Below are positions 57,345-64,000 of a stretch of 64,000 nucleotides of DNA, in pieces. Positions within the stretch are counted from its first letter, which is position 1. Each line of letters starts with the position of its first letter. A program made the translations under genes and the position numbers. Origin of the DNA: UBA964 sp037444685. GTDB lineage: Bacteria; Pseudomonadota; Gammaproteobacteria; Steroidobacterales; Steroidobacteraceae. The notes beneath the pieces are model-generated. The model was not told the origin of the DNA, ran no database searches, and saw nothing but the letters and a program-made list of their open reading frames with translations. The DNA is taken from assembly GCA_037444685.1 (NCBI GenBank), contig JBBILX010000002.1, positions 62,001-126,000 on the forward strand, read 5' to 3'.

Positions 57345-57369
57345 CGCCGCAAGTTTATATGATGGTGCC

Positions 57370-58107
57370 ATGCTGCTGTTCGTCTCGGACCTGCATCTCG
57401 ACGGCTCCGCGCCCGCGGCGGTCGAGCAGTTCTGCGACTGGCTCGCGGACGAAGCGCCTTCGGCGCGCGCCCTGTACGTGCTCGGCGACCTGTTCGAGAG
57501 CTGGATCGGTGACGACGACGAGGATCCGTCGCGTGATCGGGTCTGCCGCGCGCTCGCTGCGCTGACGGTCCGCGGCGTGCCCTGCTTCGTGATGCGCGGC
57601 AACCGTGACTTCCTGCTCGGCGACGGATTCGCGGCGCGCACCGGTTGCCGCCTGTTGCCGGATCCGGTCATCACGACCCTGGACGGACGCCCGGCCCTGC
57701 TGACCCACGGCGACCTGCTGTGCACCGACGATCGCGCCTACCAGGCGCTGCGCAGCACGGTCCGCGATCCGGCCTGGCAGCGGCGCGTCCTCGATCTGCC
57801 GCTCGCGACCCGCGCACTGCTGGCCGGCGCGGCGCGCGCGGGCAGCCGCGCGCATATCCGCGCGGCTCCACCGCAGATCATGGACGTCAATGCCGAGGCG
57901 GTGGCGACGCTGTTCCGCGCCAGCGGCGTCGAGCTGATGATCCACGGGCACACTCACCGGCCGGCGATCCACGACCATTTCGTCGACGGACGGAAGGTCA
58001 TTCGCGCCGTGCTCGGCGCCTGGTACGAATCGGGACACGTGCTGTCCCTCGAGCAGGGCCGGCTCGAGGCCCGTTTGCTCGCTCGACGCGGCCCGCCTAG
58101 TGGCTAG
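57370..58107 (+). CDS. lpxH: UDP-2,3-diacylglucosamine diphosphatase
   Basis: 245 residues of the calcineurin-like phosphoesterase fold: LFVSDLHLDG (metal ligands D7, H9), LGDLFESWIGDDD, RGNRDFLLG, THGDLLCTDD and IHGHTHRPAIH. It makes lipid X in lipid A synthesis, so the host makes standard lipopolysaccharide. ATG 57370 is the family start. It converges on miaE with an 11-base overlap. Confidence 0.94.
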   Translation: MLLFVSDLHLDGSAPAAVEQFCDWLADEAPSARALYVLGDLFESWIGDDDEDPSRDRVCRALAALTVRGVPCFVMRGNRDFLLGDGFAARTGCRLLPDPVITTLDGRPALLTHGDLLCTDDRAYQALRSTVRDPAWQRRVLDLPLATRALLAGAARAGSRAHIRAAPPQIMDVNAEAVATLFRASGVELMIHGHTHRPAIHDHFVDGRKVIRAVLGAWYESGHVLSLEQGRLEARLLARRGPPSG

Positions 58108-58756
58108 CGGGCACGGGCGCCGCCGGCGCGGCGACTGGCGTGCCCGAGTGAAAGCAGAAGGTCGGGTCGGGTGAGGTCGCAAGCGCCGACTCGAGCACCG
58201 CGAGCTCGGCGAGGCGCCGTCGCCAGTCCAGGCCGGGCGTGCGCGTCTGCTCGGCCTCCGCAAACCGCAGGTAGACCTCGTAGTGGCGCGCCTCGCTGCG
58301 CTCGAGCGTCCGGTACAGCTCGGCGACGGGCGCGGGCAGCGCTGGCGCCAGCAGGCGGAAGCGTTCGCAGGAGCGCGCCTCGATCAGCGCGGCGGTCAGC
58401 AGCAGATCGAGCTTGCGCTGCGGCTCGAAGCGGGCGGTCGCCCCCCGCAACGCCCCCGCGTAGCGCCCCGCGCGCCGTCTCTGCGCGGTGATGCCGAGTG
58501 CGCGCATCAGGGCGGCGACCTGTTCGTAGTGGCGCAGCTCCTCGCGCGCGAGGCGCGACAGTTGCCGCGCGAGCTCGGCGTCGTCACCGTACAGGAACAT
58601 CAGCGAGATGGCGGTCGAGGCTGCCTTCTTCTCGGCGTCGGCGTGATCGCGCAACAGCTCTTCGAGCCGCTCCCCAGCGAGGCGGACCCACTCCGGCGCG
58701 GTCGGCCGCACGAGCAGCCGCTCGATCGGCGGAAAGCCCTCCCGCGATGCGTTCAC
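58097..58756 (-). CDS. miaE: tRNA-(2-methylthio-N6-isopentenyl-A37) hydroxylase MiaE
   Basis: About 219 residues of a ferritin-like di-iron protein. EKKAASTAISLMFLYGDD, REELRHYEQVAALM and EARSCERFRLLAP, with later SEARHYEVYLRFAE, give the two glutamate/ExxH sets of MiaE. It hydroxylates the isopentenyl group of ms2i6A37 in tRNA. The GTG start (58756) overlaps the upstream kinase stop in a GTGA arrangement; the larger frame to 59941 is an antisense-free shadow of the kinase gene. Confidence 0.9.
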   Translation of the reverse strand: MNASREGFPPIERLLVRPTAPEWVRLAGERLEELLRDHADAEKKAASTAISLMFLYGDDAELARQLSRLAREELRHYEQVAALMRALGITAQRRRAGRYAGALRGATARFEPQRKLDLLLTAALIEARSCERFRLLAPALPAPVAELYRTLERSEARHYEVYLRFAEAEQTRTPGLDWRRRLAELAVLESALATSPDPTFCFHSGTPVAAPAAPVPASH

Positions 58757-60009
58757 GCGGCAAGCCCGGCCGCCGGCAGCGCGGCTCGCAGCTCCTCGAT
58801 CGCGCGCATCACCTGCCGCGCGGCGGGATAGCGGTCCGCCGGATCCTTGGCGATGAGCCGCTCGAGCAGTGGTTGCAGCATCGCGAGCCGCTCGGGCAGG
58901 CGTGGGATCGGCGCCTTGGCATGCTGGTAGATGATGCCCATCGCGGTCTCGCCATCGTAGGGCTTCTTCGCCGTGAGCATTTCGTAGAGCATGATGCCGA
59001 GCCCATAGAGATCGCTGCGCGCATCGGTCGGCTTGCCGTGCCCCTGCTCCGGGCTCATGTAGTAGGGCGTGCCGAAGATCAGCCCCTTGTCGGTGATCTC
59101 GAGCTCGAGCGCGCGATGCTTGGCGAGCCCGAAGTCGATCAGCGCGAGCGAGCCGTCGTCGCGGATCATGACGTTGCCGGGCTTCAGATCGCGGTGCAGG
59201 ATGCCGGCCTCGTGGATCGCATCGAGCGCCGCAGCGATCTGATGGGCATAGCCGAGCGCGAGCTGCGGCGGCAAGGGGGCGCGCATCACGCTGCGCAGAT
59301 CCCCACGCGCGAAGTACTCCATGACGAGGTAGGCGAAGTCGTCGGTGACCCCGAGGTCGTACAGGTGCACGACGTTCGGATGGCGGATGCCGCGCACGAT
59401 CTCGTATTCCTGCAGGAAGCGCGAGAAGGCCTGATCGACACCATCGGAACGACGCGCGTCGCGCGTGACCTTGAGCACGACGAGCTCGCCGGCCTTGAGA
59501 CTCTCGGCGAGGAACAGCTCCGAGACGGAACCGCCGGCAATGCGGCGCACGCGCCGATAGCCCGGCAGGTAGGCGTCGCCGAAAGTCTGCAGTTCGCGCG
59601 CCTCCGGCGCGGCGCGCCAGCGCGCGAGCGCCTCGGCCTGCCGGGCCGCGGCGTCGCGCAGCGCCGCGACGAAGCGTTCGTGGTCGACCTTCGCGAGGGA
59701 GATCGAAGTCAGCGCGCCGGCGTCGCGGGCCGCCTGCGCGAGCCGCGGATCGTCGCGCTCCTGGAGAAAGATCACCGGTGCGAAGCCCTCGCGCGCCCGC
59801 AGGTCGGCGAGCCAGCCGAGCCCGTCGCCGCCCCGCCAGCCCTGGTCGAGCAGCACGGCGTCGAAGCCTTGCGCGAGGAAACCGGCCGGCAGCGGCCCGC
59901 GCACGTCCGGGTTGTAGACGACGACGTCGGCGTCGGGCCACACGCAGGAGACGTGGTGGCGGACGAGCGCGCGATACCGTGGATCGTCGTCGATGAGCAG
60001 CAGACGCAT
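58753..60009 (-). CDS. Receiver-domain Ser/Thr protein kinase hybrid
   Basis: 418 residues. Residues 1-125 are a response-regulator receiver domain: acidic pair in LLLIDDDP, phosphoacceptor D55 in AVLLDQGW and lysine in ISLAKVDHE; the conserved Thr/Ser is replaced (VIFLQERDD). Residues about 155-410 are a eukaryotic-type kinase: LVVLKVTRD lysine, HRDLKPGNV catalytic loop, LIDFGLAK, GTPYYMSPEQG, DLYGLGIMLYEML. The glycine loop is weak (AGGSVSEL). There is no membrane segment. ATG 60009 gives a clean receiver start. The four-base overlap with miaE suggests co-translation. Its target is unknown. Confidence 0.9.
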   Translation of the reverse strand: MRLLLIDDDPRYRALVRHHVSCVWPDADVVVYNPDVRGPLPAGFLAQGFDAVLLDQGWRGGDGLGWLADLRAREGFAPVIFLQERDDPRLAQAARDAGALTSISLAKVDHERFVAALRDAAARQAEALARWRAAPEARELQTFGDAYLPGYRRVRRIAGGSVSELFLAESLKAGELVVLKVTRDARRSDGVDQAFSRFLQEYEIVRGIRHPNVVHLYDLGVTDDFAYLVMEYFARGDLRSVMRAPLPPQLALGYAHQIAAALDAIHEAGILHRDLKPGNVMIRDDGSLALIDFGLAKHRALELEITDKGLIFGTPYYMSPEQGHGKPTDARSDLYGLGIMLYEMLTAKKPYDGETAMGIIYQHAKAPIPRLPERLAMLQPLLERLIAKDPADRYPAARQVMRAIEELRAALPAAGLAA

Positions 60010-60073
60010 CGTCGCATTACAGCACGTGCGTTCGGCCGCTGACCATCGCCGCCCGGCCACGGGCCGCCCCACC

Positions 60074-61255
60074 TCAGCAAAGCTTGAGGCAGATCACGAT
60101 GTCGCCGACGTTGGTGCCGGTGGGGCCTGTGTGAACGAGGTCCCCGGCCGCCTCGAGCGCCGTGCCCGCGTCTGCGCGCTCGAGCGCTCTGGCCGGGTCG
60201 ATGCCGGCGTCGAGGATGCGCTGCCAGGTGCCGCCGTCGACGAGCGCGCCGGCGTCGCCCGACGCGCCGTCGATGCCGTCCGTACCGCAGGCCAGCAGCG
60301 CCACGCCGGCCCGCCCGCTCAGCTCGCGCGCCGCGGCGAGCGCCAGATGCTGATTGCGGCCGCCGCGCCCGGGTGCCGCGGGCAGGGTCACCGTCGTCTC
60401 GCCACCGAGGACGTAGAGCCCGGGCGACGCCGCACAGAGCGTGCGGCCGAGCCGCTCACCGGCCGGTCCGGCCTCGCCGGCCAGCCGGTCCGGCTCGACG
60501 TGGACAGCGAGGGCGGCCAGCGGCGCCTCGACCGCGGCGGCGGCCGCGACCGCGCGCAGCGCGTCGGCGAGCGTCGCGACGATGCGCCGCTCGATGCGGT
60601 CACCCGTCACGGGCGCGAGCAGGCCGGATCCGATCACGCTCGGATCGTCGCCGGGCACGTCCGAGATGAACAGCGCGAGAGCACGGCGGCCGGCCAGAGC
60701 GCGCGTCAGGCCACCGCCCTTGAGGGCCGAGAGCGCGGCGCGGCGACGGTTGAGCTCCGCGATCGGCACACCGGTGGCGAGCCCCTGCGCGGCGACCGCG
60801 CGCAGCTGGTCCAGCGTCACGCCGACGCGCGGCACCTCGGCGAGGCTCGAGGCGCCGCCCGAGATCAGCCACAGCGGCTCGACCTCCTCCGGCAACGTCG
60901 CGAGGCCTTCGAGCAGGCGTCGCCCGGCCGCCAGACTGCGCGTGTCGGGCAACGGATGCGCGGCCGTGAGCACCTCGGCGCCGGCCGCACGCGCGGCCTC
61001 GAGCACGGCGTCGTCGCCGGCCGTGGTGATGACGAGCCCGCCCTCGAGCGCACCGGCGAGCGCGTCACGGGCACCGAGCCACATCGCAGCGGCCGCCTTG
61101 CCGATCGCGAACGCGCGCCTGCGGGTCGCTGCGCCGCGCTCGCCGATCAGCGCCGCGCGGACGGCGCGTCTGCCATCGACGGACTCGAGCGCGCAACGCA
61201 GCAGGCTGAGCAGGGAGTGGCGCGGGATCCGTCCGCGCACCGGCGAGGCGGCCAC
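60074..61255 (-). CDS. Glycerate 2-kinase (GckA/TtuD type, MOFRL domain)
   Basis: 393 residues. FAIGKAAAAMWLGA, HPLPDTRSLAAGRRLLE, LWLISGGASSLAEVP, LFISDVPGDDPSVIGSG and the C-terminal GGETTVTLP, GRGGRNQHLALAAA and GTDGIDGASGDAGALVD are typical of glycerate 2-kinases of the MOFRL family. It phosphorylates D-glycerate to 2-phosphoglycerate in glyoxylate and tartrate breakdown. GTG start at 61255, 15 bases from the purF stop. Confidence 0.9.
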   Translation of the reverse strand: MAASPVRGRIPRHSLLSLLRCALESVDGRRAVRAALIGERGAATRRRAFAIGKAAAAMWLGARDALAGALEGGLVITTAGDDAVLEAARAAGAEVLTAAHPLPDTRSLAAGRRLLEGLATLPEEVEPLWLISGGASSLAEVPRVGVTLDQLRAVAAQGLATGVPIAELNRRRAALSALKGGGLTRALAGRRALALFISDVPGDDPSVIGSGLLAPVTGDRIERRIVATLADALRAVAAAAAVEAPLAALAVHVEPDRLAGEAGPAGERLGRTLCAASPGLYVLGGETTVTLPAAPGRGGRNQHLALAAARELSGRAGVALLACGTDGIDGASGDAGALVDGGTWQRILDAGIDPARALERADAGTALEAAGDLVHTGPTGTNVGDIVICLKLC

Positions 61256-61270
61256 GGTGGCGGCGGGCGC

Positions 61271-62779
61271 TCAGGCGCCGCGCACCACCCGTATGGCCGA
61301 CGTCGACTCGCGCCGTCGGGCCTTGGCCGCATCGGATCGTTCGACCTCAAGTCGGCGCAGGTATTCCGCTGTGACGTCGCCGGTGACGTACTCGCCCGAG
61401 AAGCACGAGGTGTCGAACTCGCGGATCTTCGCGTTGTCGTGCTGGCAGGCGGCGACGAGGTCGTCGAGGTCCTGGTAAAGCAGCCAGTCGGCGCCGATCG
61501 CGGCGCAAACCTCCTGCTCGGTGCGCCCCGCAGCGACGAGTTCGCTGGCCGCCGGCATGTCGATGCCGTAGACATTCGGGAAACGCACTGGCGGCGCAGC
61601 CGAGGCGAAATAGACCTTGCGGGCGCCGGCCTCGCGCGCAAGCTCGATGATCTGCGCCGAGGTCGTGCCGCGCACGATCGAGTCGTCGACCAGCAGCACG
61701 TTCTTGCCGCGGAACTCGAGATCGATCGCATTGAGCTTCGAGCGCACCGACTTCTGGCGCTGCTCCTGCCCCGGCATGATGAAGGTGCGACCGATGTAGC
61801 GGTTTTTGATGAAACCCTCGCGATATTTGATCCCTAGGCCCTGGGCGAGCTGCAGCGCGGCCGTGCGACTCGTGTCGGGGATCGGGATCACGACGTCGAT
61901 GTCGTGATCGGGCCGCTCGCGGCGCAGCTTCTCGGCGAGCTTATCGCCCATGCGCATGCGCGCGCGCTGCACGGAGATGTTGTCGATGATCGAGTCGGGT
62001 CTCGCGAAGTAGACGAACTCGAAGATGCAGGGAGTGTGGCGCACGGTGGCAACGAGCTGCTGCGAATGCAGCCGACCCTGCTCGTCGATGAACACGGCCT
62101 CACCCGGCGCGATGTCGCGCAGCAGGCGGAAGCCGAGCATGTCGAGTGCGACGCTCTCCGAGGCGAACATGTATTCGGGGCCCCGCGCGGTCTCGCGGCT
62201 GCCGAGCACCAGCGGCCGGATGCCGTTCGGATCGCGAAAGCCGACGATGCCGTGGCCGATGACCATGGCGACCACGGCATAGCCGCCGCGGCAACGACGG
62301 TACACGGCAGTGAGCGCGGCGAACACGTCAGCCGGCGTGACGCGTGGCGTGCCGACGCGCTGCAGCTCCGAGGCAAACACGTTGAGCAGCACCTCGGAGT
62401 CCGACGAGGTCGACAGGTAGCGGCGGTCCTCGCGGGCGAGCACCGCGGCGAGTTCGGCGGCATTGGTCAGGTTGCCGTTGTGCGCGAGGCAGATGCCGTA
62501 GGGGGCATTGACGTAGAACGGTTGCGCCTCGGCGGCGCCGTCGCAACCGGCGGTGGGATAACGGACATGACCGATACCGACGTTGCCGCGCAGGTCCAGC
62601 ATGTCGCGCTCGGAGAACACGTCTCGCACGAGGCCCTGACCCTTGCGCATGCAGAGCTGGCCGTCGGCGACCGTGACGATGCCTGCCGCATCCTGGCCGC
62701 GGTGCTGCAGCATGGTCAGTGCGTCGTAGAGGCGCTGATTGACGGGCCCGGTTCCAACGATGCCGACGATGCCGCACAT
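61271..62779 (-). CDS. purF: Amidophosphoribosyltransferase
   Basis: 502 residues. MCGIVGIVG gives the N-terminal nucleophile cysteine; LQHRGQDAAGI, GNVGIGHVRYPTAG and LAHNGNLTN form the glutaminase domain; VLLVDDSIVRGTT is the PRPP-binding loop. It starts purine synthesis. ATG 62779 is the only start that leaves Cys2 in place; a longer frame to 62911 does not. Confidence 0.96.
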   Translation of the reverse strand: MCGIVGIVGTGPVNQRLYDALTMLQHRGQDAAGIVTVADGQLCMRKGQGLVRDVFSERDMLDLRGNVGIGHVRYPTAGCDGAAEAQPFYVNAPYGICLAHNGNLTNAAELAAVLAREDRRYLSTSSDSEVLLNVFASELQRVGTPRVTPADVFAALTAVYRRCRGGYAVVAMVIGHGIVGFRDPNGIRPLVLGSRETARGPEYMFASESVALDMLGFRLLRDIAPGEAVFIDEQGRLHSQQLVATVRHTPCIFEFVYFARPDSIIDNISVQRARMRMGDKLAEKLRRERPDHDIDVVIPIPDTSRTAALQLAQGLGIKYREGFIKNRYIGRTFIMPGQEQRQKSVRSKLNAIDLEFRGKNVLLVDDSIVRGTTSAQIIELAREAGARKVYFASAAPPVRFPNVYGIDMPAASELVAAGRTEQEVCAAIGADWLLYQDLDDLVAACQHDNAKIREFDTSCFSGEYVTGDVTAEYLRRLEVERSDAAKARRRESTSAIRVVRGA

Positions 62780-62799
62780 GGAATCGGTCCCTCCGTCGC

Positions 62800-63300
62800 T
62801 CAGTCCAGTTCCTGCGAGGCGATGAACTCGATGGGCCGGTCGCCGACGAGCCTGCGGATCACGTCGGCCGACACCTCGGCGTAGGGCATCAGCGTCGACG
62901 ACCGCCACCATGGCGCCCGGTCGATCTCGAGCACCTGGCCGAGGATCGCGAGCACGCCGAGCACGATGCCGCCGCGCAGCAGTCCGAAGACGAAGCCGAG
63001 GAAACGGTCGAGGCCGCTGAAAAGCGTCATGCGCACGAAGTAGCTCGCGGCGGCGCCGACCAGAGTGCCGACGAGCAGCACGCCGAGGACCACGGCCGCG
63101 CGCGACACCCAGGTGCGCACCGGCTCCTCGGCCAGCACGCCCACGAGGTGCGGCGCGACCAGATCCGCGTAGTGCCAGCCGGCCCAGAGCGCGACGAGCC
63201 AGGTCACGAGCGAGATGATCTCGCGCAGGAAACCGCGGAAGGCCCCAATGACGGCCGACACGGCAACGATGGCAAGCAGCGTGTAGTCGACGGGCGTCAT
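62800..63300 (-). CDS. cvpA: CvpA family membrane protein
   Basis: About 166 residues with four membrane segments (YTLLAIVAVSAVIGAFRG, ISLVTWLVALWAGWHY, AAVVLGVLLVGTLVG, GFVFGLLRGGIVLGVLAIL). The YTLLAIVAVSAVIGAFRGFLRE start and LDRFLGFVFGLLRG segment are CvpA features. It sits directly before purF as in many gammaproteobacteria. ATG 63300 is chosen; 63324 is an alternative. Confidence 0.9.
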   Translation of the reverse strand: MTPVDYTLLAIVAVSAVIGAFRGFLREIISLVTWLVALWAGWHYADLVAPHLVGVLAEEPVRTWVSRAAVVLGVLLVGTLVGAAASYFVRMTLFSGLDRFLGFVFGLLRGGIVLGVLAILGQVLEIDRAPWWRSSTLMPYAEVSADVIRRLVGDRPIEFIASQELD

Positions 63301-63373
63301 GCGCGAGTCAGCAGTACCGGGCACGGGGCTCGTGCGGCGCGCGCATTGTACTCGATGTCACACCCCTGAAATG

Positions 63374-64000
63374 TCACTGCGCGGCGACGACGCTGCCAAT
63401 GTGACCGGCCGCACGCAAACGCATCAGCAGCGCCTCGGCCGCCACGCGATCGGCCGCCGTGCCGACGCGCACTCGATGGAGCGTCCGTCCAGCCGACTGC
63501 ACCGTCGAGACCTGCACGTCGAACCCCGCGCGCCGCAGGCGCGCCGCGAGCGCCTCGGCGCTGTCACGCGCGGCGAAGCTGCCGGCCTGCACGATGAAGC
63601 GCCCCTCGAGCGGCAAGCGCGGTGTCGACGATCCAGGCGCCGCCGCGGCGCCCTGGCGCCCCGGCGTCGTCGCGGGGGCAACGCTCGGCGCTGCGGACGC
63701 TCGTGCGGCAGCCGGCGCAGCGGTCGACATGGGCGCCGCCGCGCCCACCGGAGCGCTCGCGGACGCCGCTGCGGCCGGTGCGGGCGCGCTCGCGGGCATT
63801 GCTGAAGATGCGGTCGGCGAAGGCTCGCCGAGATCGATGTCGACCGAGCGCACCGGGGCGACCGGCGCCATGCCCGACGTCGGCAACTCGAACAGCTCAC
63901 CGGGCGGGGCGCTGGACGGAGCGCGCGGACCCGAGAGCATTTCGGGCACGAGCACCACGACCAGCGCGACGAGAATCACGGCGCCCGTCAGGCGATGCTT
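63374..64000 (-). CDS. dedD: SPOR-domain cell-division protein (DedD-like), cut by right window edge
   Basis: About 208 visible residues; the start lies beyond the right edge. The frame enters with KHRLTGAVILVALVVVLVPEML, an N-terminal membrane segment like that of DedD. A long alanine/proline-rich linker follows, then a C-terminal SPOR domain (RFIVQAGSFAARDSAEALAARL, TLHRVRVGTAADRVAAEALLMRL). SPOR domains bind denuded septal peptidoglycan. The dedD-cvpA-purF order is conserved in gammaproteobacteria. Confidence 0.88.
   Translation of the reverse strand, partial: KHRLTGAVILVALVVVLVPEMLSGPRAPSSAPPGELFELPTSGMAPVAPVRSVDIDLGEPSPTASSAMPASAPAPAAAASASAPVGAAAPMSTAAPAAARASAAPSVAPATTPGRQGAAAAPGSSTPRLPLEGRFIVQAGSFAARDSAEALAARLRRAGFDVQVSTVQSAGRTLHRVRVGTAADRVAAEALLMRLRAAGHIGSVVAAQ

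Noticed and set aside
58097..59941. 614-codon frame joining miaE to sequence upstream
   Set aside because: Only the last 219 codons are MiaE; the first part is an out-of-frame reading of the receiver-kinase gene.

Overview
Organism. The window looks like chromosomal DNA of a high-G+C gammaproteobacterium. The right half holds a typical gammaproteobacterial backbone: dnaQ-rnhA-yafS/mltD, fabI, ppiD, tRNA-Asp/Val, lon-clpX-clpP-tig, a tRNA block, folD, cysS-gltX, lpxH, miaE, purF-cvpA-dedD. The order most recalls Xanthomonadales and related orders, but the exact order cannot be fixed from the sequence. Third-position G/C bias on the right is so strong that long antisense ORFs cover most housekeeping genes. 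The left 0-27 kb is visibly less G+C-rich and mosaic, as expected for a surface-polysaccharide locus.

Layout. (1) 1-8.6 kb, minus strand: the start of an NAD-dependent epimerase/dehydratase cut by the window edge, a GT2 glycosyltransferase, a Wzy-like polymerase, two GT-B-like capsule/surface-carbohydrate proteins, a PhyH-type dioxygenase, an acyltransferase pseudogene and a Wzx flippase. (2) 9-15.7 kb, minus strand: a tightly overlapping nonulosonic (sialic/legionaminic-type) acid operon with a CBS-fused aminotransferase, NeuD-, NeuC- and NeuB-type enzymes, an SDR, a CMP-sugar synthetase and a Gfo/Idh oxidoreductase. (3) 15.8-23.1 kb, plus strand, divergent from (2): a CBS-fused heptose-kinase-like GHMP kinase, a NeuB-TIM-barrel fusion, a second CMP-sugar synthetase, three SDRs and a TIM-barrel isomerase. 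(4) 23.1-34.5 kb, minus strand: an HddC-GmhB fusion, GmhA, a methyltransferase, Wzz, UDP-glucuronate decarboxylase, a multi-SLBB export protein and two Wzi-type outer-membrane proteins. Between the two wzi genes lies a plus-strand Phd/VapC toxin-antitoxin pair with a VapC fossil beside it. (5) 34.5-39.7 kb, minus strand: pgi, a sugar aminotransferase, a UDP-GlcA-type 4-epimerase and a TviB-type dehydrogenase whose start overlaps the stop of dnaQ. (6) 39.7-64 kb: housekeeping genes, including seven tRNA genes and a receiver-Ser/Thr-kinase hybrid coupled to miaE.

How it works together. Regions 1-5 encode most of a Wzx/Wzy-dependent capsule or O-antigen system: precursors (two CMP-nonulosonate branches, GDP-heptose, UDP-xylose, UDP-uronic/amino sugars), transfer, flipping, polymerisation, chain-length control and outer-membrane export and attachment. 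No Wzc-type kinase, initiating phosphoglycosyl transferase or Ugd is seen here. The most unusual part is the divergent pair of operons at 9-23 kb. Two unrelated enzymes there carry the same type of N-terminal CBS pair. The plus-strand operon has a ulosonic-acid synthase fusion and a CMP-transferase but no aminotransferase, acetyltransferase or hydrolysing 2-epimerase, so it may make an undescribed, possibly non-aminated, ulosonic acid.
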